The notes below the pieces were generated by a model that was not told the DNA's origin, did not search any database, and saw only the letters and a program-made list of their open reading frames with translations. Both the position numbers and the translations under genes were made by a program. Positions 35,156 to 43,796 of a DNA stretch of 64,000 nt are shown one piece after another. Numbering within the stretch: position 1 is the stretch's first letter; each line of letters begins with the position of its first letter. This DNA comes from Caviibacter sp963550915 (GTDB lineage: Bacteria; Fusobacteriota; Fusobacteriia; Fusobacteriales; Leptotrichiaceae), in assembly GCA_963550915.1 (NCBI GenBank), contig CAUVEB010000003.1:73307-137306 (forward strand), read 5' to 3'.

Positions 35156-35461
35156 ATGAATGTTATAGTTAGTGGACAACACTTAAAAATAACTGATGCA
35201 ATTAAGGAGTATGCGGAAGAAAAATGTAAAAAAGTTGAAAAGTATCTTGAAAACATTACAGAAGTTAATGTAATGCTAACAGTTGAAAAGACAAAGTCTG
35301 AAGGTCCAATTCATAAGGCAGATGCAACAATATATGCAACTGGTAAAACAATCAGAATAGAAAGCGAAGACAAAGACCTATATGCTGCAATAGATAATAT
35401 GGCAGATAAAATGGAAAGACAAGTTAGAAAATATAAAGAGAAATTAAAAGATAGAAATTAA
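35156..35461 (+). CDS. hpf: Ribosome hibernation-promoting factor, short form
   Basis: A 101-residue protein that is only the HPF/YfiA domain (VIVSGQHLKITDAIKEYAEEK, then a basic C-terminal end). It binds the 30S subunit in stationary phase and inactivates ribosomes; the long form that dimerises 70S particles by an extra C-terminal domain is absent. I choose ATG 35156 because the AAGGGAAG run precedes it and homologues begin MNVxVSGQ; ATG 35138 is an alternative. It has its own promoter with an overlapping palindrome. Confidence 0.88.
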   Translation: MNVIVSGQHLKITDAIKEYAEEKCKKVEKYLENITEVNVMLTVEKTKSEGPIHKADATIYATGKTIRIESEDKDLYAAIDNMADKMERQVRKYKEKLKDRN

Positions 35462-35463
35462 TA

Positions 35464-35492
35464 TTGACTTTTTTAATAGGATAATATAAAAT
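35464..35492 (+). promoter_or_regulatory. Promoter for dps
   Basis: TTGACT (35464-35469) and TAAAAT (35487-35492) are separated by 17 bases. A TATAAA at 35485-35490 is an alternative -10. The PerR-like box begins five bases after the -10. Confidence 0.6.
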
Positions 35493-35496
35493 TAAA

Positions 35497-35511
35497 TTGT
35501 AATCATTACAA
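35497..35511. promoter_or_regulatory. PerR/Fur-like operator before dps
   Basis: TTGTAAT, C, ATTACAA form an exact 7-1-7 palindrome. The B. subtilis PerR box consensus is TTATAATNATTATAA, from which this differs only by an A-to-G change at the third base of each arm. It covers the expected transcription start of dps, a position suited to repression by a peroxide sensor. Confidence 0.7.
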
Positions 35512-35538
35512 AATTAAAATCAATTTAAGGAGAATAAA

Positions 35539-35970
35539 GTGGAAACAAAATTAAATCAATTTTTAGCAGATTTAACAATATTATCAAAAAAAGTACAAAA
35601 TTATCACTGGAATATACAAGGTAAAAGTTTTTTCTCAGTTCATGCAAAATTAGATGAGGTTTATGAAAATTTAAATGACACAATTGATGAAATAGCTGAG
35701 AGATTACTAGCATTAAATAAAAGACCAATTTCAAATTATAAAGGATATTTAGAAATATCAAATATAAAAGAGGCTGATAGTGTTGCAATATCAATAGAAG
35801 ATGCACTTAAATCTTTATTTAATGACATAGAATATATGCTAGTTAAAGCTAAAGAAATAAAAGAGTTTGCAGATGATAATAAAGACTACGGAACATCTGC
35901 TATGATAGATAACTTTATAATAGAATATGAAAAATTAAGTTGGATGTTAAGAGTTACTTATATAGCATAA
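35539..35970 (+). CDS. dps: Dps-family ferritin-like DNA-protection protein
   Basis: A 143-residue four-helix protein. The ferroxidase region is recognisable: NYHWNIQGKSFFSVHAKLDEVYENL gives the His and Asp/Glu ligands in the usual H-x12-D-x3-E spacing. Dps forms 12-mers that oxidise and store iron and protect DNA from peroxide. Start is GTG 35539 with AAGGAG upstream. Its own promoter carries a PerR-like box, and a bidirectional terminator follows the stop. Confidence 0.92.
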   Translation: METKLNQFLADLTILSKKVQNYHWNIQGKSFFSVHAKLDEVYENLNDTIDEIAERLLALNKRPISNYKGYLEISNIKEADSVAISIEDALKSLFNDIEYMLVKAKEIKEFADDNKDYGTSAMIDNFIIEYEKLSWMLRVTYIA

Positions 35971-36003
35971 AAAAATATGCAGTTTTTAACTGCATATTTT
36001 TTA
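35971..36003. terminator. Bidirectional terminator between dps and the autotransporter gene
   Basis: AAAAATATGCAGTT and AACTGCATATTTTT pair around a TTT loop, with T tracts on both strands. The autotransporter stop lies at its edge. Confidence 0.85.
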
Positions 36004-38034
36004 TTTCTTTTTCTTTTCTAAAAGATCTTTTATCATTTTTTCTAAATCTTCTAATTTTTTATTTATCTTATTATTTTCATTTTCTAAGTTAGAAATAGTC
36101 TTTTTCATTTCCATATTTTCTTTTCTTAGATATTCTTCAGCCATATTATTTTTTATACTAACTGATTTTGTTAAAGGTACAAAGCTTACATTTATACCAG
36201 TTGAAAATGCAAAATGTTTTTGTGTGTCTATACCAAATGCCACCTTATATCTCATAGTTTTAGTTGGTTCTGTTCCACTAATACCTAGTGCAAAACCACC
36301 TTGTTTATTGTAATATGAAGTACCTATACCTATTGAAACATATTTATTATCGCCTACAGATGGAATACTTGCCATAGCATTTGAAAGTGCAATACCAGCA
36401 CTTAACATTTTATTACTATTTTCAATTTTCTTATCTACTTCCTCAAACTTATTATCGATACCTTTAAATTTATTTTCAATTTCTTTAAATTTAGCTTCTG
36501 TATTTGGCATGTTTTGTGTATATTCTTTTAATTGTGCTAAGTTAACGGCTTCATCATCATTTTCAGCTTTTTTAACATTTGAAATTCTAGTTCCACCATT
36601 ACCAGCTAATTTTATTTTATCTTTACTGTCATTTTCATATTTAACAGTATTCTTATTAAGTTCTTCTATAGCACTAGCATTCTTATTTACTTTTTCTTCT
36701 AAATTAGGATTAGCCGGAGGATTTGAACCACTTCCACCACCATTATTTGGAATGCTTGCTATCTTATTTTCAAGTGTCTTATATAAAGCATATAATTGAG
36801 AACCATTTACTGCGTCTGTACTCTTCTCACCAATTAAACCAGCTGCAACATTTTGTAATCTTCTTTCCTTACCTACATCTCCGACTGTAAATATACCATT
36901 AGTCTTAGTTCCTGCAAATTTTTGATCTTTGAAAAGTTTTTGTATATCTTGTAACTGATATTCATCAAGCCCTAAAGTTGTATCAGATTTAGCAACATAT
37001 TTAGAACCATTACCTAAATATACAGAATTTTCCTTATCTGCATTTATATTACTACCAAAAACTACAGAATTTGATGCAGTTAATGTACTATTATTACCTA
37101 AAAGATATGAGTTTTCAATTTTTTTGCCTTCTCCACCTATTTTTGACTTATAACCTAAAACATATGAATGTTTAGAATTTAATCCTTCAATTTCAGATTC
37201 TTCCCCTATAGCGTAAGAACCATTAACTCCTTTATGTATTTTTGATTTGTATCCAATACTATATGAATTTTTAGAACCAGAACCTATTTCAGCGTATGTT
37301 CCCATAGCATATGATGAATCTGCAAGATATCCTATTCTAGCTCTGTATCCCATACCATAAGAATAAGATCCAGCAACAGCAGCTTCATCTCCTATTGAGT
37401 ATGCGGCTACTGCATTAGCGTTTTCACTAAAATTACTACCATTACCAGCCATTTTAGTAGTTGGATCGTAAAATCCAACACTAGCCTCACGACCTATAGC
37501 ATAAGCTCCTGGACTTTGTCTTGCGATTTTAGTATTTTTTCCTATAGCGTAAGCGTGGTATGATAATTCGCTAATTTCTGCATTTTGTCCTAAAGCATAA
37601 GCTCCTTCTACATTATTCATTATTTTAGCTTGTGTTCCAATTGCATATGAGCTTCTTGAAAGTTCACCTATTTCAGAAAAAGCACCTAAAGCATAAGCAC
37701 TTGAAGCATCTTTTTTGATTTTTGCTGATTTTCCAATAGCAAAAGCATTTTGGCTGTCTTTTTCAACTTCAGCTTCAGTTCCAATTGCAGCAGAATTTGT
37801 TGCATCATATTTAGTTGTTGCTTTGTAACCAATAGCTATATTTCTATCTCCTTTAGCTACAGCCTCTTTATCTATAGCAACAGTTTTAGATCCTGTAGAT
37901 TTTGCATCATCTCCTATAGCTATACTATTTTCTCCGGCTTTAGCATTATCACCTTTTTCAATTTTACTAGCCATAGCATATGAAGTTAAAAGTAAAAATG
38001 ATATTAACATTTTTAATTTAACGTTTTTTAACAT
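36001..38034 (-). CDS. Trimeric autotransporter adhesin (YadA-like) with C-terminal coiled coil
   Basis: A 677-residue outer-membrane adhesin. After a signal peptide (KLKMLISFLLLTSYAMA) come about twenty YadA/Hia head repeats of the GxNSIAIGxxAxA type, most written as xYAIGxxAxI, up to about residue 340. A neck with LQNVAAGLIGEKSTDAVNGSQL, a coiled stalk and a YadA anchor (from about residue 545, SAGIALSNAMASIPSV and GGFALGIS, ending in INVSF at 618) follow. Unusually, 59 more residues come after the barrel, mostly a charged coiled coil. It lies 20 bases behind mscL, so shared transcription is possible. Confidence 0.9.
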   Translation of the reverse strand: MLKNVKLKMLISFLLLTSYAMASKIEKGDNAKAGENSIAIGDDAKSTGSKTVAIDKEAVAKGDRNIAIGYKATTKYDATNSAAIGTEAEVEKDSQNAFAIGKSAKIKKDASSAYALGAFSEIGELSRSSYAIGTQAKIMNNVEGAYALGQNAEISELSYHAYAIGKNTKIARQSPGAYAIGREASVGFYDPTTKMAGNGSNFSENANAVAAYSIGDEAAVAGSYSYGMGYRARIGYLADSSYAMGTYAEIGSGSKNSYSIGYKSKIHKGVNGSYAIGEESEIEGLNSKHSYVLGYKSKIGGEGKKIENSYLLGNNSTLTASNSVVFGSNINADKENSVYLGNGSKYVAKSDTTLGLDEYQLQDIQKLFKDQKFAGTKTNGIFTVGDVGKERRLQNVAAGLIGEKSTDAVNGSQLYALYKTLENKIASIPNNGGGSGSNPPANPNLEEKVNKNASAIEELNKNTVKYENDSKDKIKLAGNGGTRISNVKKAENDDEAVNLAQLKEYTQNMPNTEAKFKEIENKFKGIDNKFEEVDKKIENSNKMLSAGIALSNAMASIPSVGDNKYVSIGIGTSYYNKQGGFALGISGTEPTKTMRYKVAFGIDTQKHFAFSTGINVSFVPLTKSVSIKNNMAEEYLRKENMEMKKTISNLENENNKINKKLEDLEKMIKDLLEKKKK

Positions 38035-38054
38035 ATATATTCCCCCTCATTTAA

Positions 38055-38459
38055 TCAATCAACCTTATTTTTTAATAAATCTCTTATTTCAATTAATAGT
38101 TCTTGATCTTTTGTAAGTGTAGGAACTTCTTGCTTTGGCTCTTTCTTATCTTCTTTTTTTGTTTTGCTATATAGTTTGACAAATAGGAAAATAATAAAGG
38201 CTATAATTAAAAAATCAATAATATTTTGAATAAACAAACCATAATTAAGAGTTGAAGCTGGTATGTCATTGTTTGCTTCTTTTAGAACTATTTTTAATTC
38301 TTTAAAGTTAATGTTTCCAAGTATTAACCCTATAATTGGCATAATAACATCATTAACTAATGAAGAAACTATTTTACCAAATGCAGCTCCTATTATAACT
38401 CCAATTGCTAAATCAAGGACATTTCCTTTTGATATGAAAGCTTTAAATTCTTTTAACAT
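38055..38459 (-). CDS. mscL: Large-conductance mechanosensitive channel MscL
   Basis: A 134-residue membrane protein starting MLKEFKAFISKGNVLDLAIG, with the first pore helix GVIIGAAFGKIVSSLVNDVI, a periplasmic loop, a second helix FLIIAFIIFLFVKLY and a charged cytoplasmic helix at the C-terminus. MscL forms a pentameric channel that opens under extreme membrane tension. I start at ATG 38459, which has GGGAGGT upstream; a longer in-frame reading begins about 80 bases earlier but has no ribosome binding site. TATAAT on the minus strand at 38481-38486 is a likely -10. Confidence 0.95.
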   Translation of the reverse strand: MLKEFKAFISKGNVLDLAIGVIIGAAFGKIVSSLVNDVIMPIIGLILGNINFKELKIVLKEANNDIPASTLNYGLFIQNIIDFLIIAFIIFLFVKLYSKTKKEDKKEPKQEVPTLTKDQELLIEIRDLLKNKVD

Positions 38460-38524
38460 AATTACCTCCCAATTACTAAGATTATAGCAGATAAAAGCGT
38501 ATTTTAAAAGAATAAACTGAGTAA

Positions 38525-38554
38525 TTGACAAAGTATACAATAAAAAAGTATAAT
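38525..38554 (+). promoter_or_regulatory. Promoter for queH and following genes
   Basis: TTGACA (38525-38530) and TATAAT (38549-38554) are separated by 18 bases, close to consensus. It probably drives queH through the phosphohexomutase gene. Confidence 0.8.
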
Positions 38555-38583
38555 TAATTTAAGAAATATTAGAGGTGTAAGAA

Positions 38584-39285
38584 ATGTTTGATGCAAATGA
38601 ATTACTTAAGATTATGAAACCTAACGAAAAGATAAACTACCATAAGTTATTGGTTTCTGTTATAGAAAAATGGCAAAGTCATGATGCAAAACCAAGTGTA
38701 TTAATTCATAGTTGCTGTGCTCCTTGTAGTACATATACTTTAGAATTTATGTGTCAATATGCTAATATCACAATCTTATTTGCAAATTCAAATATACATC
38801 CTGAATATGAATATAGAAAAAGAAGTATGGAACAAAGAAAATTTATAGAAAAATTTAATAAAGATACGAATAATAATGTGGGATATATAGAAGAAGAGTA
38901 TAAGCCACTTGAGTTTTTTAAACTTGTAAGAGGATTAGAAACTGAAAAAGAGGGTGGCAAAAGATGTGAGATATGTTTTGCATATAGACTTGATATAGTA
39001 GCCAAAAAAGCAAAAGAGTTAGGATATGACTATTTTGGAAGTGCATTAACATTAAGTCCTATGAAAAATAGTGAGCTTATAAACAAAATAGGGTTTTCAA
39101 TACAAAGTATATATGAAACAAAATATTTACCTTCAGATTTTAAAAAAAATAACGGATATAAAAAATCAATAGAACTATGTGAAAAATATGATGTATATAG
39201 ACAATGTTATTGTGGATGTATATTTGCAGCAGATAAAGAAAAGTATAAAAAGACTGTAGAAGAAGGAAAAGAAAATGGTTTTTGA
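38584..39285 (+). CDS. queH: Epoxyqueuosine reductase QueH
   Basis: A 233-residue protein with the DUF208/QueH cysteine pattern: HSCCAPCS (about residues 43-50), GGKRCEICFAYRL and RQCYCGC near the end. QueH reduces epoxyqueuosine to queuosine in tRNA using an iron-sulfur cluster, the last step of the pathway, and replaces QueG in some bacteria. No other queuosine gene is in the window, so precursor salvage or a distant locus would be needed. It overlaps the next gene by 11 bases. Confidence 0.92.
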   Translation: MFDANELLKIMKPNEKINYHKLLVSVIEKWQSHDAKPSVLIHSCCAPCSTYTLEFMCQYANITILFANSNIHPEYEYRKRSMEQRKFIEKFNKDTNNNVGYIEEEYKPLEFFKLVRGLETEKEGGKRCEICFAYRLDIVAKKAKELGYDYFGSALTLSPMKNSELINKIGFSIQSIYETKYLPSDFKKNNGYKKSIELCEKYDVYRQCYCGCIFAADKEKYKKTVEEGKENGF

Positions 39286-40477
39286 TTGTGTAATAGTTGG
39301 CGGTGGAGCTTCTGGTATGCTTTGTGCCATAAGTGCAACACTTAGAGGTAAAAGAGCTATAATACTAGAACATAAAGATAGAGTATTAAAAAAAGTGCTT
39401 GTAACAGGTAATGGTCGTTGTAATTTTACGAATAAAAATGCTACAGCTAAAAATTACACATCAAGTAAAGAAAATTTTGTAAATTATTTATTTGAAAAAT
39501 ATCCAGCATCTAAGGTTATAGATTTTTTTGAAGATATGGGAGTTTTAGCAACTGCTGGTAAAAATGGGAAAATGTATCCTATGTCACTTCAAGCATCCTC
39601 AATAGTTGATGCTATAAGAAATTATGCTAATTTTTTAAATATAGCTATAAAACTAGAAACAGAAGTAAATAAAATAGAAAAAGTAAAAGACTATTTTTTA
39701 ATTAATGGTATACAAACAAAAAATATTGTAATAGCAACTGGTGGATATAGCTTTAAGGAGCTTGGCAGTGACGGAAGCGGTTATGAACTTGCAAAAAGTT
39801 TAGGGCATAGCATAACTGAGTTAACTCCTATTTTAGTGCAATTAAGAACTGATAAAGAGTATATAAAAGGGCTTGAAGGTATAAGGCTTGATGTAAAACT
39901 AAGTGCATATTACAAAAATGATATGATAAGAGAAGAAGTAGGAGAATTACTTTTCACTCCATATGGTATATCAGGTCCTACTGTGTTTAATATGTCATAT
40001 TTAATACCTAAATACTCGTATGACATTTTATTTAAAGTTGATTTTATACCTGATATAGAAAAAGAAAAATTAAGCTCTCTTTTATATAACAGAAGAGACA
40101 AGTTTGGATATTTAGAAGCTACAGAATTTTTTAATACTATATTACCTAAAAAATTAGGACAATTTCTATTAAAAAAAGTAGGTATAGAAAAATTAAATAT
40201 TAATATTAGTACTATAGATGACAAAATATTAGAAAAGCTTGTGGAGATTATAAAAGGGTATGAGATAAAATGTTATGATACTATGGGATTTAAACAAGCA
40301 CAAGTTACAGCTGGTGGAGTTGATACAAGACAGGTAGATGAAAAAACATTTATGTCAAAATTAGTAAAAAATGTATATTTTTGTGGTGAAGTACTTGATG
40401 TATATGGTGAATGCGGAGGATATAATCTACAATATGCATTTGCTTCAGGTATGTTAGTAGGTGAAAGCATTGATTAG
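39275..40477 (+). CDS. HI0933/BaiN-like NAD(P)/FAD-dependent oxidoreductase
   Basis: A 400-residue flavoprotein beginning with the FAD-binding VIVGGGASGMLCA (residues 5-17), then LVTGNGRCNFTNKN and near the C-terminus the conserved VTAGGVDTRQVD and VYGECGGYNLQYAFASG. These are hallmarks of the HI0933/YhiN family, to which BaiN belongs, but the physiological reaction of most members is unknown. ATG 39275 lies within the end of queH, and the following gene starts before its stop, so the three genes form an overlapping cluster. Confidence 0.85.
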   Translation: MVFDCVIVGGGASGMLCAISATLRGKRAIILEHKDRVLKKVLVTGNGRCNFTNKNATAKNYTSSKENFVNYLFEKYPASKVIDFFEDMGVLATAGKNGKMYPMSLQASSIVDAIRNYANFLNIAIKLETEVNKIEKVKDYFLINGIQTKNIVIATGGYSFKELGSDGSGYELAKSLGHSITELTPILVQLRTDKEYIKGLEGIRLDVKLSAYYKNDMIREEVGELLFTPYGISGPTVFNMSYLIPKYSYDILFKVDFIPDIEKEKLSSLLYNRRDKFGYLEATEFFNTILPKKLGQFLLKKVGIEKLNINISTIDDKILEKLVEIIKGYEIKCYDTMGFKQAQVTAGGVDTRQVDEKTFMSKLVKNVYFCGEVLDVYGECGGYNLQYAFASGMLVGESID

Positions 40478-42038
40478 AATAACAGGTATAAAAGTAAATA
40501 TAGACCATGATAAAAATGATATATTAAAAGAAGCTAGCAAAATTTTGAGAAAAGATATTAAAGATTTTAAAATATCTGCAAAATCAATTGATGCAAGAAA
40601 AAAAGAAAATATTAAAATTGTATACTCTATTGATGTAGACATTGAAAATGAAGATATATATGTTAATTCAAATAATATAAGGAAAATAGAAGATTTTAAC
40701 TATGTAATTCCTGATTTAAGTTCATATAAGGGTAAAAGACCTGTAATAATAGGAAGTGGACCTGCCGGAATATTTGCAGGACTTGTACTAGCAAGAGCCG
40801 GACTAAAGCCTATTATACTTGAAAGAGGTACTGATGTTGATAGTAGGGTAAAAGATGTATATGATTTTTTTACAACAGGTAATTTAAAAGTTGAGTCAAA
40901 TGTACAATATGGTGAAGGTGGAGCTGGGACTTTTTCAGACGGTAAACTTACAACAAATACACATAATGAAAGAATAAACATTGTTGTAGATGAGCTTATA
41001 AAAGCAGGAGCTGACGAAGAAATATCATATATATCAAAACCACATATAGGTACAGATGAACTAATTAAAATAGTTAAAAAGATAAGAAATACAATAGAAA
41101 ATCTAGGTGGAGAATATAGATTTTTAAATAAAGTTGTTGATATAAACTACGACATGAATAATAATTTAAAATCACTTATAGTTCAAAATGGAGATAGCAA
41201 ATACGACCTTGAAACTGATAAATGTATAATGGCTATAGGTCATAGTGCAAGAGACACCTTTTATATACTAAGAGATAGAGGCATACATATGACTAAAAAA
41301 ATATTTTCAGTTGGTGTAAGAATAGAGCATAAACAAGAAATGATAAATATGATGCAATATGGAAGTTGTGCTCTTAATTTACCACCAGCAGAATACAAGC
41401 TAAATGCTAGAACTGACAATGGTAGAGGGGTTTATACTTTTTGTATGTGTCCAGGTGGTGTTGTTGTTCCAGCTGCAAGCGAGCTAGGTCATATTGCTGT
41501 AAATGGTATGAGCTATAATAGCCGTGATTTAGAAAATGCTAACTCAGCAGTATTAGTAAACGTACATCCAGAAGATCTAGAAGAAGATTTAATGTCTGGA
41601 ATTGAGTTTCAAAGAGAGCTTGAGAAAAAAGCCTTTATTTTAGGTGGAAGTAACTACAAAGCACCGGTACAACTTGTAGAGGATTATATACAAAATAGAA
41701 TTAGTAAAAAATTAAAAAGTATAAAGCCAAGTTATAGTATAGGATACAAACTTGCAAACTTAAATGAATTATTTCCAAATTATATAAATGAAACATTAAG
41801 ACAAGGCTTTATCAAATTAGATAAGAAAGTAAAAGGGTTTGCCACATCAGATGCAGTTATAACAGGGGTTGAAAGTAGAAGTTCATCACCGGTTAGAATA
41901 AATAGAGATGAAGAGCTTTATTCAAATATAAAAGGATTAATACCTTGTGGTGAGGGTGCAGGATATGCTGGAGGTATTATGAGTGCAGCGGTTGATGGTA
42001 TAAGATGTGCAGAAAAAATTATAAAGGAGTGTTTATAA
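40470..42038 (+). CDS. FAD-dependent dehydrogenase, COG2509-like
   Basis: A 522-residue flavoprotein. An N-terminal alpha-beta segment precedes a Rossmann fold with PVIIGSGPAGIFAGLVLARAG near residue 93, then VQYGEGGAGTFSDGKLTT and a C-terminal SDAVITGVESRSSSPVRI and CGEGAGYAGGIMSAAVDG. Its substrate is not known. I prefer TTG 40470 with AGGTG six bases before it; GTG 40461 is an alternative that starts three codons earlier. It overlaps the previous gene by eight bases and the next by one (TAATG). Confidence 0.82.
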   Translation: MIRITGIKVNIDHDKNDILKEASKILRKDIKDFKISAKSIDARKKENIKIVYSIDVDIENEDIYVNSNNIRKIEDFNYVIPDLSSYKGKRPVIIGSGPAGIFAGLVLARAGLKPIILERGTDVDSRVKDVYDFFTTGNLKVESNVQYGEGGAGTFSDGKLTTNTHNERINIVVDELIKAGADEEISYISKPHIGTDELIKIVKKIRNTIENLGGEYRFLNKVVDINYDMNNNLKSLIVQNGDSKYDLETDKCIMAIGHSARDTFYILRDRGIHMTKKIFSVGVRIEHKQEMINMMQYGSCALNLPPAEYKLNARTDNGRGVYTFCMCPGGVVVPAASELGHIAVNGMSYNSRDLENANSAVLVNVHPEDLEEDLMSGIEFQRELEKKAFILGGSNYKAPVQLVEDYIQNRISKKLKSIKPSYSIGYKLANLNELFPNYINETLRQGFIKLDKKVKGFATSDAVITGVESRSSSPVRINRDEELYSNIKGLIPCGEGAGYAGGIMSAAVDGIRCAEKIIKECL

Positions 42039-43666
42039 TGCAAGAATATCTAAAAGAATATGAAAAATGGTTAAATGACAGCTATATTTCTGATGAAGAT
42101 AAGAATATACTAAAAAATATGTCAGAAGAAGAAAAAATGGATTCATTTTATACATCTTTAACTTTTGGGACTGGAGGTATAAGAGGTAAGATAGGTTTAG
42201 GTACAAATAGAATGAATATTTACCTTATAAGAAAAGTAACTCAAGGTATTGCAAATTATCTTTTAGATAATTATGAAGAAAAAGCAAAAAAACAAGGTGT
42301 TGTAATAGCATATGATCCAAGAAATATGTCAAAAGAGTTTGCTTGTAACACTGCTAAAGTTTTTATTGCAAACGGAATAAAAGCATATATATTTGACGGT
42401 GTAAGAACAACTCCAGAATTATCATATGCAATAAGAAAATTAGGTTGTATGGTAGGTATAGTTATAACAGCAAGCCATAACAAGAAAGAATATAATGGAT
42501 ATAAAGTGTATTTTGAAGACGGTGCACAAATAGTTGAACCTCATGCAAGTAGAATAATAAATGAAATACAAAATATAAATAGTTTTTCTTGTGTAAAATA
42601 TGATGAAAACGCTAAAATACATATACTTGATGATAGTATAGATAAATCATATTTAGAAGATTTAAAAAGTCTTACAATAAATGAGATAACATGGAATGAT
42701 AAATTAAATGTTGTTTATACTCCACTTCATGGTGCAGCAGGAGAAACAGTATATAAGCTGTTAACAGATATGGGATATAACGTTAAGGTTGTTGAAAATC
42801 AATTCAAGCCTGACGGGACATTCCCTACAATTGCATATGCAAACCCAGAAGATCCAAAATCATTTGAACAAGCTATAAAAGTTGCTGATGATAATACAGA
42901 TATATTAATAAATAATGACCCTGATTCAGATAGAATAGGTGTATGTGTAAAAGATAAAGATAAGTATCACTATATAAGTGGAAATGAACTAGGTATGCTT
43001 ATGATAGACTATATTTTAAATTATAAAAAAGATATAAAAAATAATAGTACAATAGTAACTACAATAGTATCAACTCCAATGGTAGATAATATAAAAAATA
43101 TAAGGGTTATAAAAACGCTTACAGGATTTAAATATATAGGAGAAAAAATAAAACAATTTGAAGAAGGAGCTTTAAATGGAAGTTTCTTATTTGGATTTGA
43201 AGAAAGTTTTGGCATGCTATATGGTAGCTTTACTCGTGATAAAGACGGAGTATTAGGGGCTATGCTTGTTTGTGAAATGGCAGCATTTTACAAAAGAAGA
43301 GGAAGTAATTTATTAAAAGAATTAGATAAGGTATATGAAAAATATGGAAGATATAAGTCAGGTGTTATAAACATAACTCTTGAAGGTATAGAAGGCAAGA
43401 AAAAAATAAACGATGTAATGAACTTTTATAGAGAAAATATTAAAAATGAAATATTTTCTAAGAAAATAGTCAAAAAAATAGATTATCTTGAAGAAACTGG
43501 ATTACCAAAAGAAAATGTAATAAGCCTTAAACTTGAAGATGATACACATATTATAGTAAGACCTTCAGGAACAGAGCCTAAGATAAAATTCTATATCTAT
43601 GTAAACTTAGATAAAAATTCTAATTTAGATGAATATATAAATAATTTAAAAGCTACAGTTAAATAA
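42038..43666 (+). CDS. Phosphohexomutase (phosphoglucomutase/phosphomannomutase, PgcA-like)
   Basis: A 542-residue enzyme of the alpha-D-phosphohexomutase family. The phosphoserine loop is VITASHNKKEYNGYKVY, the metal loop DPDSDRIG is clear, and the sugar-binding GFEESFGM and C-terminal phosphate-binding RPSGTEPK are present. It interconverts hexose 1- and 6-phosphates. It starts with ATG 42038 sharing one base with the upstream stop, with AAAGGAG upstream. The nearby pullulanase gene makes a role in glycogen or starch metabolism plausible, though distant. Confidence 0.9.
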   Translation: MQEYLKEYEKWLNDSYISDEDKNILKNMSEEEKMDSFYTSLTFGTGGIRGKIGLGTNRMNIYLIRKVTQGIANYLLDNYEEKAKKQGVVIAYDPRNMSKEFACNTAKVFIANGIKAYIFDGVRTTPELSYAIRKLGCMVGIVITASHNKKEYNGYKVYFEDGAQIVEPHASRIINEIQNINSFSCVKYDENAKIHILDDSIDKSYLEDLKSLTINEITWNDKLNVVYTPLHGAAGETVYKLLTDMGYNVKVVENQFKPDGTFPTIAYANPEDPKSFEQAIKVADDNTDILINNDPDSDRIGVCVKDKDKYHYISGNELGMLMIDYILNYKKDIKNNSTIVTTIVSTPMVDNIKNIRVIKTLTGFKYIGEKIKQFEEGALNGSFLFGFEESFGMLYGSFTRDKDGVLGAMLVCEMAAFYKRRGSNLLKELDKVYEKYGRYKSGVINITLEGIEGKKKINDVMNFYRENIKNEIFSKKIVKKIDYLEETGLPKENVISLKLEDDTHIIVRPSGTEPKIKFYIYVNLDKNSNLDEYINNLKATVK

Positions 43667-43683
43667 AATATTGTAAACAATTT

Positions 43684-43704
43684 AGCCCAATTTAGGGCTT
43701 TTTG
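43684..43704 (+). terminator. Terminator after the phosphohexomutase gene
   Basis: AGCCC and GGGCT pair around a six-base loop, followed by TTTTTG and more T. Confidence 0.75.
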
Positions 43705-43717
43705 TTTTAATGTTTAA

Positions 43718-43747
43718 TTGACAATATTAGTGAAATAATGGTAAAAT
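43718..43747 (+). promoter_or_regulatory. Promoter for gltX
   Basis: TTGACA (43718-43723) and TAAAAT (43742-43747) are separated by 18 bases with a TGG extended -10. It starts a five-gene translation-related block. Confidence 0.7.
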
Positions 43748-43796
43748 TAACAGATAAGAAAAAAATAATTAATGTATAGAATAGAAGGAAAAAGAA

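Noticed and set aside
36509..37983. Reading frames opposite the autotransporter gene
   Set aside because: They are the antisense of the YAIG repeat region and show only the repeat's mirror, with no start signal.
36180..38034. Tandem repeats as CRISPR or IS-type repeats
   Set aside because: The repeats are coding, degenerate at DNA level and in frame with the adhesin head; no uniform spacers exist.
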